Shown: one piece after another, positions 23,590-35,352 of the stretch | How positions within the stretch are numbered: position 1 is the first letter of the stretch | How the letters are laid out: each line of letters starts with the position of its first letter | Assembly (NCBI GenBank): GCA_023374045.1 | Contig: CM041777.1 | Location: 89,646,300-89,710,299 of the forward strand | From: Limonium bicolor | Taxonomy: Eukaryota > Streptophyta > Magnoliopsida > Caryophyllales > Plumbaginaceae | Direction of reading: 5' to 3' | DNA length: 64,000 nt | The notes under the pieces: model-generated | Database searches by the model: none | Seen by the model: only the letters and a program-made list of their open reading frames with translations | Told to the model about the DNA's origin: nothing | Made by a program: the position numbers and the translations under genes

Positions 23590-24688
23590 CAATCTTCTGA
23601 GGATCGCCATCCTAGCGTGGAATCAAAAGTGACCCCTAGGATCGGATGATGGTGGATCGTATCGTCAGGAAGTTCAATCCTACAAAAAGTGTGATAATAT
23701 TATTCAAAAATATACATATGTTATAAACAACTTCTCTTAAAGCATAAATATTATATTGAATAAGAAAATATAGCATTATTGAATAAAAAGTTATAAATTA
23801 AGACCACAACTATGATAATACACTTACGAAATTAAAATCTAGGTAAGCAAACATTATGAATTCTCATAATATAGTCCATAAAAAAGACAAAATGAAATGA
23901 GACAGGTTAACCATAAATCAAATCCAAAAAGTTCATAATTTTATGTGCGTCTTTAATTATTTCATCATCCTCCCATAAATATTATGAGCTACAAGTTATT
24001 TATTTACTAAATCATGGGTTTTCATATCCATGCTCATTCAAAAGAGTAAGTAAGCAATGAAACACAAAGTCAATTTGATTTCTAACAACATAGTGTTTCA
24101 ATTTTAAACTAAGAAAGAAAAAAAATGATAATAGCAATCAATCATATTTATAAATTTGTATTGGTTCTTTTAAGTTTTTGTTCATTTCTACTTGAGTTTT
24201 ATAACTTTGAATTTTACAACTCTTAAAATATTAATTAAAACTTTAAATTTTATACATTTTTAACACTTGGGTACATTTTGTAATCTTTCATGTTAGATAG
24301 TAACAAGAAATGATATTTCAATTTTAATCTTTATCCGCTCACTGACCTCAAATAAATCTACATATAAAGGCTATTTTTAATAACATCCAGTTGAAATGTT
24401 CAATGTCATGGTATTTTATGAATTATGAAACTTTCTACAAAATGTTGAGAACTTTTGTTTGTTGAATTTTATTAAGATATAATTGTCATTTATATGAAAA
24501 ACATAAACAAAATATAAAATTAGATCGATGTAATTGTAGAATCGTACTATGATAGGATCGTGGAATCGTGTGATTGAATCGTGGCTTGTGATGATCCTAC
24601 ACGATTCTGATCCCACCTGCGATTTGAATCGTAACTATGAATTTGGAACATAAGATCGTAGGATCGAATCGCGATTCCGTGAATATTG
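23590..24688. mobile_element. Non-autonomous hAT-type element, GATC-rich family, copy 1
   Basis: 1099 bp, starting CAATCTTCTGAGGATCG and ending in reverse complement CAATATTCACGGAATCG. Flanked by GTATAGAT and TTATAGAT (8 bp, one mismatch). Both ends carry dense AGGATCG/GATCCTA motifs. The middle is AT-rich and non-coding. It lies 32 bp beyond the gypsy LTR. Same family as 33505-34683. Confidence 0.8.
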
Positions 24689-24696
24689 TTATAGAT

Positions 24697-25212
24697 CAGT
24701 GATGATATAAGTTTCTGAGGTTTGTTTTAGAAAACTGTCTTCCAACAACTAGAATTAAAAATGGGTGTCGAAAAAAAAACTAGAATAAAGAATGTAGTAA
24801 ATGTCTAACGATAATAATTATCGTGTGAATAGAGGTATTTCACAAACGTGTGAGTGAGTGAAGTATAGTTAGTCTATAAATTATGAGGGTGCAATTTTGC
24901 TGATTTTTTCACACAACAATCGAGGTATTACTGCTCCAACCTCGCACGATCAACTTTCCTGATCAACCTCATTTTCATCACTCCTCCTCGTACTCTTTTT
25001 GCCATATTCCTCCAAATCAAAACAATTGCCTCAAATTCCAAAATAAGGTTAGATCAACCACCTGAATTTCCCAATCTCTACCTAATCATAACCTGAATAT
25101 CTTTTGTTTTTCTTTTTCAAAATCCATAGCTCTAAGCTCCTTGATCGCATCTCTCTTTCTTCACACCTATATCTCTAAATCCTCTGTCCGGGCACTTGTT
25201 TCCATCTCTCCA
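24697..25212 (+). promoter_or_regulatory. Upstream region and 5' UTR of the LPPG-like gene
   Basis: About 500 bp without repeats. The last 250 bases are pyrimidine-rich and free of upstream in-frame ATGs, as expected for a plant 5' leader. No specific promoter element is assigned. Confidence 0.4.
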
Positions 25213-25914
25213 ATGCCGAACCGACCACTCAAAGCCGTGACTCTAACCCACGTCAGATACACAAAGGGCGATCAATTGGGTCAATTTCTCGCATGGGTGT
25301 CCCTCGTCCCAGTCTTCATCAGCTTCGGTGGATTTTTATCCCATTTCATCTTCCGTCGTGAAATTCAAGGGTTCACATTCGCACTCGGTCTTCTCGTCTC
25401 TCATACCATCAGCGAACTGATCAAGACATCCGTCCAACAAGCCCGTCCAGAAACCTGCGCACTGCTCGAAACTTGTGATTCGCATGGCTGGCCTTCGAGT
25501 CACTCCCAGTACATGTTCTTCCTTGCCACTTATCTCTCCCTGCTCCACCTCAAGAAGGCCAGATCAAGGGTTCTTTCTTCTGCCCCCAACAATATTGGAG
25601 AAGGTGATGGCAGGAGTTACGCCACTGATGCGATCGCTTGGGCGCTGGCGTTTTTGACAATGCAATCGCGAGTTTATCTGGGATATCATACTGTTCCGCA
25701 AGTGATTGCGGGTGCAAGTCTAGGGATTGTGATCGGTGCATCGTGGTTTTGGCTGGTTTATACGAAGTTAATTGCGTATTTTCCTTTGATTGAGGAGAGT
25801 GCATTTGCGAAACGGTTTTACATCAAGGATACTTCGCATATACCAAATGTGATGAAGTTTGAGTATGATAATGCTAGGGCTGCCAGGAAAGAGGCCGATG
25901 ATAAGAGCAAGTGA
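25213..25914 (+). CDS. LPPG: Lipid phosphate phosphatase gamma-like PAP2 membrane protein
   Basis: 233 codons, intact and single-exon; the ATG at 25213 is the first in frame and gives MPNRPLKAVTLTHVRYTKGD, matching the conserved N-terminus of plant LPP-gamma. Hydrophobic membrane segments are visible near residues 20-45, 50-65 and 135-190. The three PAP2 catalytic motifs are present: KTSVQQARP (about residues 71-79), the PSSHS block (about 96-100) and SRVYLGYHTVPQV (about 153-165), which carries the catalytic His. The tail ends in the conserved DTSHIPNVMKFEYDNARAARK. PAP2 enzymes of this type remove phosphate from phosphatidate or isoprenoid pyrophosphates at a membrane; LPP-gamma is annotated in plants as plastidial. 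It is the best-preserved gene in the window and sits between two transposon clusters. Confidence 0.95.
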   Translation: MPNRPLKAVTLTHVRYTKGDQLGQFLAWVSLVPVFISFGGFLSHFIFRREIQGFTFALGLLVSHTISELIKTSVQQARPETCALLETCDSHGWPSSHSQYMFFLATYLSLLHLKKARSRVLSSAPNNIGEGDGRSYATDAIAWALAFLTMQSRVYLGYHTVPQVIAGASLGIVIGASWFWLVYTKLIAYFPLIEESAFAKRFYIKDTSHIPNVMKFEYDNARAARKEADDKSK

Positions 25915-26321
25915 TAAGATTTTGGTTTTGTGGCGATTTGTTTGTGTCAATGAGGGAAATTCAGGGACTCGGGTACGTGGCTTTGTGTTTGGTACTACTG
26001 GTTCAAGATCGTAGTTGCTTTCTATAGTAATGTAATAGTTACTTTGTATATATGAATAAAGAAGTATGCTAGACAGCTCTCTATTCACCCCTGTTTACAC
26101 TTTATATGGAATAAGGGAGTAAGTACCTTAGCCTTTAGCGTCAAAATTATTAAGTCAACACCAGACATTGAAAAAATAAAGGGCGAGCATTGTTGTTTAT
26201 GCAGGAGGTGCTTCAAATTATATTCTGTCGCGGTTTATTTGAATCTGGTGTTTTTTCTATTGTCGATAGGATGGTCTGAGTGTGGGGGTTTTCTTTCATG
26301 CTCTTTTCCCACTGTTTCAAC
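25915..26321 (+). other. 3' flank of the LPPG-like gene
   Basis: Contains the probable 3' UTR, with an AATAAA at about 26054. No other gene is visible. Confidence 0.4.
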
Positions 26322-26585
26322 ACTGTAGTTTGTTTTTTGGGCATATTACCCATTTTTACCTGGCAGTTTTGCTACCTTCAATCATAAAAAAACAACATAA
26401 AAATGATAGCGCCACTCTCACATCACATGGGTATTGTTAAGAATTTATGGTCAGCATTGTAGTTTGTTTTCTGGGCATATTACCCATTTTTACCTGGCAG
26501 TTTTGCTACCTTCAATCATAAAAAACAACATAAAAAAGATAGTGTCACTCTCACATGGGTATTGTTAAGAATTTACGGGTTACTC
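26322..26585. repeat. 134-bp imperfect tandem duplication
   Basis: Two copies offset by 134 bases (about 26322-26455 and 26456-26585), sharing a block around TTACCCATTTTTACCTGGCA with small differences. Non-coding, downstream of the LPPG-like gene. Confidence 0.85.
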
Positions 26586-26906
26586 AACGTGATTTGTTTG
26601 GACCTCAATATAAGAAGGTCATAGCATTATGTCTCTGACTTTACCCTTTTGGACAACTTCCCTATCTTACCATGGTAATGGACATCTGTCAAATTAAAAT
26701 AAGGACTACCAGAGACTCAGTAACTTAATTAGGCAACCAGCATGTAGTATCTGGAAGTTAAAAATACCCTCGGTTTTTAACTAGTTTGGTTCTTTGTCTA
26801 CAATCTTCGTCTCCAGTGAGCCTAGCAATAGATGAGTGTATGCGCACACTCACCCACAAACCTATTTTGGAATTTTTTTAACACAACTTTTATAACATTA
26901 TCTTAA

Positions 26907-29900
26907 TTACAAAATACAATGAAGAATATCCTGACACCAGAACCCTACTGGCTGCTCTTGCCTACCCATATTGGCCAGAGCATGCGCGACCAAATTACTA
27001 GCTCGATTGATACGAGTCCAGATGATGCGCTGAAAAGGTGAAAGGGATATGCAAGAAACATTATGTAAGACTGACTTAATTTTCAACTCTAACATCCCTA
27101 ATCCCTCTAAGAAAGTTGACATTAATTAGAAAGATTGTCTGAGTATATTCGGACCAATCGTGAACCTATCCTGGTTGTCATTGAGAACCCTAGTAGCAAT
27201 GCTTTTGCCTCCACCACAGCGGGGTCATAAGGGGTTTTATCATTCTCAATCTCTGCGGCAAGAATACAACCATCAACGTCCTTGTAGACAACCCAATACC
27301 GAAGTTGTTCACTCTCATGCTCCCATCGACAAAGACTTCCACTTCGCCATCCCGATTTTGTGTGAGAGCCTCAACAATCTTGATAGTTGTTAACTTAACC
27401 AAAAGAGTCAAATCTAGGAATGTTAGGGCTTGGTCGATTCCCAACCTAAAATCATAAGTCTGTTTGTGGTCAAGTTGACATCTTGCGAATCAAAACTTCT
27501 AGAGAAAAGAATAGACATTCTCAGCTTTGCCTAATGGTTCCACTTGGATGAAAAAGATGAGCCAATTTCTCAAGGAGTCATCATTCGTAACATTGTCTAG
27601 TCGAACTAACCCTGTTGTCTTCCACCATTTCTTCAATTTGGGGTAAGTAACAAAGGCATGAGTCATATCCTTTAACACCCCAAATTTCTACAAGTTCACA
27701 GCGTAAATAGATAACATCCTATCAGGGTATTACCGCCGTACTCACCCAAGTGAGTGCTAAGACTTAACTGTCAATCATGAACTCATTAGACTCAATAAGC
27801 ACTTTCTTTTATAACTTACCAAATTTCTGTACAAATGTTAGAAAATGATTCTTCCAGTAGAAAACTTCTGGAAGAACTCAAAACTTACTACAACTCTTCT
27901 TGTAACAAACTTCCAGAAGAATTCTATACTTACACAAAATTATCATTTTGACTGGTTACAACTTAATATATTTTCTACCACTATGAGTGAGTTTAAACTA
28001 AGTCTTGACGTTTCTCCTTCAGCCCCATAGCAAAGTAATCACCGTTAACCTGCAGGGCTACATAAATCTGGAAAACTGGGTAAATCATTGCTTCACCTTA
28101 TGAAATTTATTTTGATTGGAAATATTTTTTAGAAAGATAATGTAACCACCAAAATATTCAACTTAATCACACAAAGTCCATAATATCTCCATATAAATAG
28201 ACAACCGAATATTCCATATACGCAAATCAATGATGATCCATGAACCATTTAGCAAACCATACTCCACAACTTAGATAATTCCACCATATAACCAAGTTAA
28301 CCAATTATCCATGTATACAATATGCAATAACATTTAAGTTCACCAAGTACCACCACCACAATTTGCTATAATAAAGGAAGAAGCCTTTGAGTAACCAACA
28401 CCCCAAAGAGAATACTAGTAAACACTCACATAAATGAGGTCACGGCTCAACCAAATAACCAGTGGTTACCACAAGTGGGGCTGCAGCTTAACCATTCCAC
28501 CACACCATATGTCCTTAAGTGTGCACCCCTCCTTCCTCCCAAAGATACTTTTAACCAAAAGAAGTAGATCATATTGGCTTAACCACAATTCATTAGTAAC
28601 AATGCAATATTAGTGTAACCAAGTTTTCAAAGAAAAACTTCCCTTATCAAGCACACACAACAACCATAGCAACAATATTCTCCGACTCACCAAATCTCAT
28701 CTTATTAACATGCCTTTAATCAGTTCCATTTCAACCAAGTCATGCTTATACCAATACAATAATTATAATTAACCATACTTCATACTCCACAACATGTCAC
28801 TCATATCACCAAAACAAAGTCCAACAAGTAATAGCTCATAACATCGAGAAACCACATAGATGAACATAATAATTTTGCAACAAGGTACACAAATGGATGA
28901 ACACAACAATTTACCTCAACACTTGCTCAACCACTCAGGAAACCCTCCAACGGTAACGAAATAGAGCACTCCCAGCTACCCAAGTCAAAATCATCTTTCC
29001 TTAAGCTTTAGGTAACATCAGCTCTTTAAGTAACAGAAAACTCTTATCGATTGACACTAGATAGTTGTATTATTTGTTACCAAGAAGCGACAACACTTAA
29101 CTGTTAATTTAGATGTTCAAAGGTCTTCTTATGAGGTAAGATATTTGTGTTTAAGGCTATGAGAAGATTACTTAAGCCAGAGGCAACTGTGACAATGATA
29201 AGCTAGGTACTAATTCTCCAGTTACTGGGTTCGTGGTACACTGAGAGAGGACAAAGAAACGGTGGGTAAAGGTTATTTAGCAAAAATACACGTGAAACTA
29301 AAAAGTGATTGTGGGTCCCTTCTCCCACTTCGTCCTGCATTCATCCAAAAGATTTTCTTCTGGAACACTTCTTTCAAGACATTTCTTCTAGAACTTCACC
29401 CACTAAGTAAGCCACCCCAACTCTAATCAGATAACAACACCAAAACCAACTAGGATTTTCTAGGGTATTACATATCCTCCGAGCCATAGCAATAGTTGCA
29501 CCTTTTCGAATCAAGATCCTTATATCTTCTTCGAAATAAGGCTCGATAGGGGACGATACCTTGCAGAACTTCCCATAGAAATAAATGGACACGCTGGGGT
29601 AGGTTACACTTACGAATTCTATGCATAACCTTAGTAGTATGGCTGCTGAACGAGGTAGATGCTCCTTTCGATGGCTTGAGATGCAAGCTAAATGGTATGT
29701 TGACCGACCGAGAAATGGATTTTCTTAGTTTCTTCCCAACACCATCCGTCTTGTTGCACTCTGTTGCTTAGGTAGTTTTCAAAATGAAAACTATCTTCCT
29801 CAGAAAATCAAGCATGGACCTTCTTCTCATCCTAGCATTTGTTAGCATCATTAATCAACCATGAAACATGGCCTACATACTTAACATCTAAAGTTATAGT

Positions 29901-32671
29901 TCATTCCCATGACTTATCTCTAGGTTTACCAAGGAGCCATATGCCTAGTAGTCCAATCGAGGAACTCTCGCCTACCACCCTCCGGGCTTCAGTTTGAAGA
30001 AGGTAAAGTGATCTTCATAATGAGCGCCAAAAAGGGCTAGGGCTTACCCTCAAGCTAGAGTGAAATAAATTTATCTCTACAAAGTATTTCTCCTTCAAGA
30101 CTCTAGCTAGCAGTAGGTACGGATATTGTAAGATCCTCCAACATTGTTGAGCAAGCAAGGCATCATTGATGAAGAAAATTTTACAAAACCACAAACCTTT
30201 GTTATCTAGGCTCTTACTCAATTCATTCCAGCTGCACCAACATTAGCTCTCGAACTAATGATCCTGACCACCAAAACTAAATGATAATACCTTGTATTTC
30301 CTTGATTAGACTATTCGGTAATCTTATAACCCCTTATAACATAGGACGATATGGCTTGCATATCTGACTTGATCAAAATGCAGCTCCCAGCTTGCGAGAC
30401 TAGAGATTGCCAGCTCTGGATATGCTTATTGATTTTTTGCCAAATATATCCAAAGATTTGTTTCTTATGTCGTCCAATGGTGCTTGGAAAACCTTGATAT
30501 AGGCCATGGTTGAAAATCTCATGAACTATAATAGTGCTAGAAATCTGATCTCGAAGGTAGGCTGGTGAGCCAGCAGAGAACATCAACCCAGATTTAAAGA
30601 CATTAATGTTTTGGCCTGAGGCTTCTCTAACCTCCTCAATAAGATCTATCATCCAAGTTGCATTGAATTTTTTTGCTCAACCAAATACAACATAATTATC
30701 AACGAAGAAAAGGCTCATCCCGAACCTCAACATCTTATTCCACAAACCACACCAGATTGAGCAGCCGTCTAAAGACTCAAGGTAAGACCTTCATGCAGCA
30801 CACAACAGAATGGAGATAAGGGTCTCCCTGTCTCATGCCACGCTGCGGGTAAGATGTTCTTCATGGGTAACCATTGATTATGATACTAAAAGATATTGTA
30901 GAGATGCACTTGTGAATGCTCTGAACCCAATTCTCATGAAATCCTCAAAATAAAATGTCATTCAACGTGAATAACCTTTTTGGTGGCCTTAGAGGTCTTC
31001 ATATAGTGAGTTAATTTATGAGCATGATAATGTTATAAAAAATTAACCCCCCTGGCTCAAAAGCACGTACCTTGATCATCGGAAATCACAAAACTCATAA
31101 CATTCCTAGCTCGATTAACCATAATTCTTGATATGACCTGGTAAATGGTGTTACATAACGAAATGGGCCTGAAATCAGACAAGGCTCTAGATCTTGCCTT
31201 TTTAGAAATAAGAGCAATATGAGTATAATTAAGACAAGAGGGCATAATATCAGTATTAAGCACTTTTAGAATAATATCAATAAAGTCATCGCTAACTATC
31301 TCCCATAAATTTTTTAGAAAAGTACCAATAATACCATATGGTCTAGGGGCTTTGTTAGGATGCGAATCTTTAATAGCCATCAGGACTTTCTCACGGTTAT
31401 AAGGTTTCATAAGGATCTCATACTGATCGACTGAGATTCTATTCTCCACACAAGCTAAGAGATTATGGCTAGGCTGTGGGTTTGTAATTATGAATAGATT
31501 GTTGAAGTATGTCCGACAACTCCTTCAATCCTCTCAATCTAACACATTGTTTCCTTGGGTTTCAACCAACTCATGGATGGTATTCTTATGGAGGCGAGAT
31601 TGAACATTGGGGAGGCAATAAGCAGTGTTTCTATCACCTTCATAAAGCCATTACTGCTTTGATCGTTGGGCCTCTCAAGTTTCTTCCTTGATAAAAGCCA
31701 GTTCATGATTGAGACTTTTCCACTTGCTAATGTTTAGACTAGTGGGAGGTTGCTCCGCCACCCATGCGATCTCTCTTTTAAGCTCTAAGATAGAAGGCTC
31801 TTCTAGCTTAGCCTTTCTACTTCCCCATGATTTTAAAGCTCGACCACATCATAAACTTTTACTTGGTACCCATTTCCACCAGACGAATCTTGCCAAATAT
31901 TACAAACAATGTCTCTACAACCAGAATCCTTAACCCGAAAATTATCAAATTTAAAGGCTTTAGGGCCATATATATCTTGGGCATAAAGAACAAGTTTAAT
32001 GATTTTTGATCCGACCTACCTACCCCAAATGATGGTTGCGAGCAGCTAGGAAAAGGTTCATCCACTCAAAATTAGCAAGGAAGTGATCTAGGCGGTTCTT
32101 AGTATTCCAAAGACCCCATTGTCAGTCGGAGAAGGAAAACATATCACCGATAAATTCTAGATCATAAAGATCATAATCTCCCAGGCATAATCTAAAGGCT
32201 CGCATCATGAATGGTTGCGATCACCTCGCCTTCTTTGCTCGTAACCGTGAAGGATTTCATTGAAATCACCAAAAACCACCCAAGGTTCATTTAAGGCACC
32301 TCGGAGATCTTGAATGAGAGCCTAGGTTCTCCACCGATTAGAGACGGTTGACTATCCATAGATCCCTAAACCACGCCAGCCCAACCCTAGGCCTCCATCC
32401 ACCCGAAAGTCCACATGATGCCTAGAGTAGAATTGTATTTGGACGAGAAATGCATGCCTCCAGTACAAGGTGAATCCTCCCTGACCCATACTATCAACAA
32501 CGATCCCTGAATAATCATGCAGTCTTCGAGCAAAATGATCCATTTCTCTACTAGAGAGATTCATTTCGAGAGGAAAATAAAGTCCGGATTCTCAACTCTG
32601 ATAACTTGTAGCACCCATCGAACAGAGTTGGGGTCACATAGCCCCCGACAATTGATGGATATTATACTCAT
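26907..32671 (-). pseudogene. LINE ORF2 (endonuclease, RT, zf-RVT, RNase H), broken
   Basis: Starts at ATG 32669-32671 with MSIISINCRGLCDPN, a typical endonuclease N-terminus (Trp is replaced by Ile before NCRG). Reverse transcriptase pieces lie at 31057-31449 (NKAPRPYG; DFRPISLCNTIYQVISRI) and 30311-30652 (SQAGSCILIKS). A zf-RVT piece at 29468-29686 (LPQRVHLFLWEVLQGIVP) is cut after its Cys pair by the solo LTR and continues at about 27660. RNase H fragments lie at 27190-27444 (VFVDGSM) and 26907-27122 (INRASNLVAHALA). The catalytic DD of the RT is not clearly readable. Many stops and shifts; not functional. Confidence 0.8.
27671..29472. mobile_element. Solo LTR (gypsy-like) inserted in the second LINE
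   Basis: 1802 bp flanked by a perfect 5-bp duplication TATCC (27666-27670 and 29473-29477). It starts TTTAACACCCC and ends GGGTATTACA, similar to the TGTAACACCCC...GGGGTATTTCA ends of the gypsy element, with the expected TG end mutated to TT. No gag or pol is present, so it is most simply the product of LTR-LTR recombination. Sequence between the ends is AT-rich and non-coding. Confidence 0.88.
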
Positions 32672-33000
32672 TGAAACGGAAATTAGTAAAAGAAGAGAAA
32701 ATGAGGCACATGCATAACAGAAAGGCAGTCGATCGTCGACACACAAGGATTAACAAACATAAAGATGTTGATAACAAGGGTTAGAAGACTTTGGATGTAG
32801 ATTTATCCTAATAATGACTTACCAACCTCAAGACAGGGCAACCACGGCGAACGGCAGTAAAATGGAAGGTAAAGGGGTAACAGGTTGAAGAAAAGGCAAG
32901 AAAAAGGAGGGCGGGAGAAAGGGGCTAGGCTCTCGCCGAAGAGAGAAAGATCTCCTTATTTTGATATCTTTTAATTGCTAACTTTCCCTATCAAAACAAT

Positions 33001-33496
33001 GAACAACTGAGCAGTCGGATGATTTGTACTTCCTCTCTCACAAACAGATGGCAATCGTGTAGCTAAAAGAACAACTAACAGTTCCTAAATGAACGAGTGT
33101 TCAATTAGAGCTTAAATTTTTCATATATCTATAACATTTTTATAAATGCAGATACATCCTCATCCTTTAATATAATGCCAACATCAACAATCTGCCCAGA
33201 TAGCATAATAGAACACCTGTGTAAATCAAAGCAGTTCCAATAATCTATACACTTCCATCAAACAAAAGATTCAAAATTCATGGTTTGGTTTGGCGTAGTT
33301 TAGAAGAATATTTATAAATATATCTATCACTCTCCTTCTCATAAAAACTCAATCAAAGTCTACAATGCAAAACCAAAAGAATAAAAATCATTAACAAAGC
33401 ATCAATCCCAACAACAACACCATAATCTATCCCCAAAAGAAAAGAAAAACAACACCAAGTAGAAAAAAGAAACTTGGCACATATTCCTCCTATGAG
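33001..33496. other. AT-rich stretch between LINE and hAT element
   Basis: No gene, inverted repeat or RNA recognised; short A/T runs and scattered stops. Confidence 0.5.
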
Positions 33497-33504
33497 CTTG
33501 AGAG

Positions 33505-34683
33505 CAATGTTCTAAGGATCGTGATCCTAGGGTACGTAGGATCGACAAAAGCCCCTAGGATCGGATCGTTGGATCGGATCGTACGATCCTACGAAAACAT
33601 GGAAAACATAATTATATTGTAATCATATATTCATATATTGTATAGATATTCTAAGTTCAATTTAATAAAAGATATTTCATTTTTTAACAAAAAAATATAA
33701 ACTCTTCAACTATCACAAGATATTGCGTTTCCGAAATAAAAATAATGTCACTAAAATTTAAAATTCCATTGTTTAATCCATACGCAAAATAATATGATAA
33801 TAAATCAAGTCTAAAGTCTTCATCATCTACATTTGTTTTTCACACATCACTAAATGAATCAATATTTTAATAAAATTCATCATCAAAGCATAATATAAAA
33901 GGTCATCATCAATATACATGATACTTAAAACAAAACAATATAAAAACTAACTTGTAATATCTTCAACAATGTACAAGTAGAGGAATTAGGTAAAAAAACA
34001 TATTTGTCAACAAATAACATTTCAACCCAAATAATAATAGGAAATTAAAAACTAAAATAGTACATTACAATTTTTGAAAATAGACATAAAATATTAAATA
34101 ATAAAAGTTCAAAAATTATTCTTGGCAAGGTTCTCTTATTTCATATTAAATATATAAAAAAATAATAATTTTATTCCTATTAGAATATATATTATTTTAG
34201 ACATATATTAGAACTTTTGTTAATATAGTAAGTAGATAGCATTAATTTTCTACTCACAACATTATTAAAATGTATCTATTTTTAGCTTTTAGATGGACAT
34301 AAAGTTTGAATATATTACCTATTTTCAAAACCCGCCATGAGGTCGTGTTAACATTGTTAATGCTATTACTAAAATTGACCTTTAAGCATAAATATTGGAA
34401 TCTCAAACTAATTTAAGTGGATCACATGCCATAGTATAATGTTTAAACTATAATTAGGCAATATTTTAAGGGATATAGAAGCAAATTTTATTTTAAAATT
34501 AGGTGAGAGTTAGGATAATGAGATCGTAGTAGGATCGCGATCCCACCAATCCTAAACGATTCTACCGATCCTGATCCGATCCCACCCAATTCCGATTCTA
34601 TTAAGCCATCCGAATCGACCTTGTGTAGTTGAATCATAAAATCGCACGATCCTATGATCCGGATAGCGGTCCTATGAACAATG
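33505..34683. mobile_element. Non-autonomous hAT-type element, GATC-rich family, copy 2
   Basis: 1179 bp with perfect 8-bp duplication CTTGAGAG (33497-33504 and 34684-34691). Starts CAATGTTCTAAGGATCG and ends in reverse complement CATTGTTCATAGGACCG. Arrays of GGATCG/CGATCC motifs fill about 100 bases at each end, as in copy 1. The core is AT-rich without a transposase. Confidence 0.9.
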
Positions 34684-34691
34684 CTTGAGAG

Positions 34692-35191
34692 TAGAAGATA
34701 TGGTGTCGTATACTAAATGACTAGTCATCCAAGGCACTGGAAGATTATTGTGATCAAAGTGGGTAATGTGTCATTCCTTGAAACGGATAGTATCAATGCT
34801 AGGACCCTTACCTTCATACATTAAATTCACTTGTACTCTAGTTGGTTAATAATCTCATAAATAGAGTTCAATGGTACACCTTTTCTACCACTTGGAACTT
34901 TGAAAATGGGAGAACAATTTGTCACTTTTGTCAAATGGGATGAGTATCATATTTTTTGATTTCCACTTGAAAATAGTTATTAATTTGCTTCAATATTTTA
35001 GCATTTTAAGTGTACAGGATGGTAGAACAAGATCTTTTGATTTTGAATACAATATTATTACACTACACTACTATTTTGCTTCAGGCTATTATTCTAATGA
35101 GATACTTTGTCCATATATAACTACTCTTGCTAGATAGATGACTTCCCTCTGAATCTGCAAGCCACCTTGGAGTGGAGTTTGGCACTCGAGT
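34692..35191. other. Stretch before the copia element, no gene recognised
   Basis: About 500 bp. A weak resemblance to a copia RNase H fragment (a YTSHPRHW-like string near 34715) is too short to call. This sequence continues at 40860 on the far side of the copia insertion. Confidence 0.4.
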
Positions 35192-35196
35192 AGTAA

Positions 35197-35324
35197 TGGT
35201 CTCATTGTATATTGATAATGAGAATGTGTGATTACATAGTACAAGAGTGGGGGTATTTATACTAGGGTACACAGACTAGAGAACATAAGAGTATAAGAGG
35301 GGTAACTTAGGAATAAAACCAACA
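35197..35324 (-). repeat. Copia 3' LTR (128 bp)
   Basis: Differs from the 5' LTR at two positions by eye (about 98% identity). Confidence 0.92.
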
Positions 35325-35352
35325 GCCCCCCTTAAGTCTACCCCGTACAAAC

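Larger units (their letters stand above)
26872..33000 (-). mobile_element. Second L1-type LINE, degenerate, minus strand, split by a solo LTR
   Basis: Minus-strand endonuclease, reverse transcriptase, zf-RVT and RNase H remnants in the right order, with a short A-run at the 3' end (about 26872-26879). The leader upstream of ORF2 (about 32750-33000) is GA/CT-rich, and I could not see an ORF1, so ORF1 may be deleted. The solo LTR at 27671-29472 interrupts the zf-RVT region. Outer limits are approximate. Confidence 0.8.

Noticed and set aside
34700..34900. Copia RNase H fragment
   Set aside because: Only a short resemblance across mixed frames; too weak to annotate.
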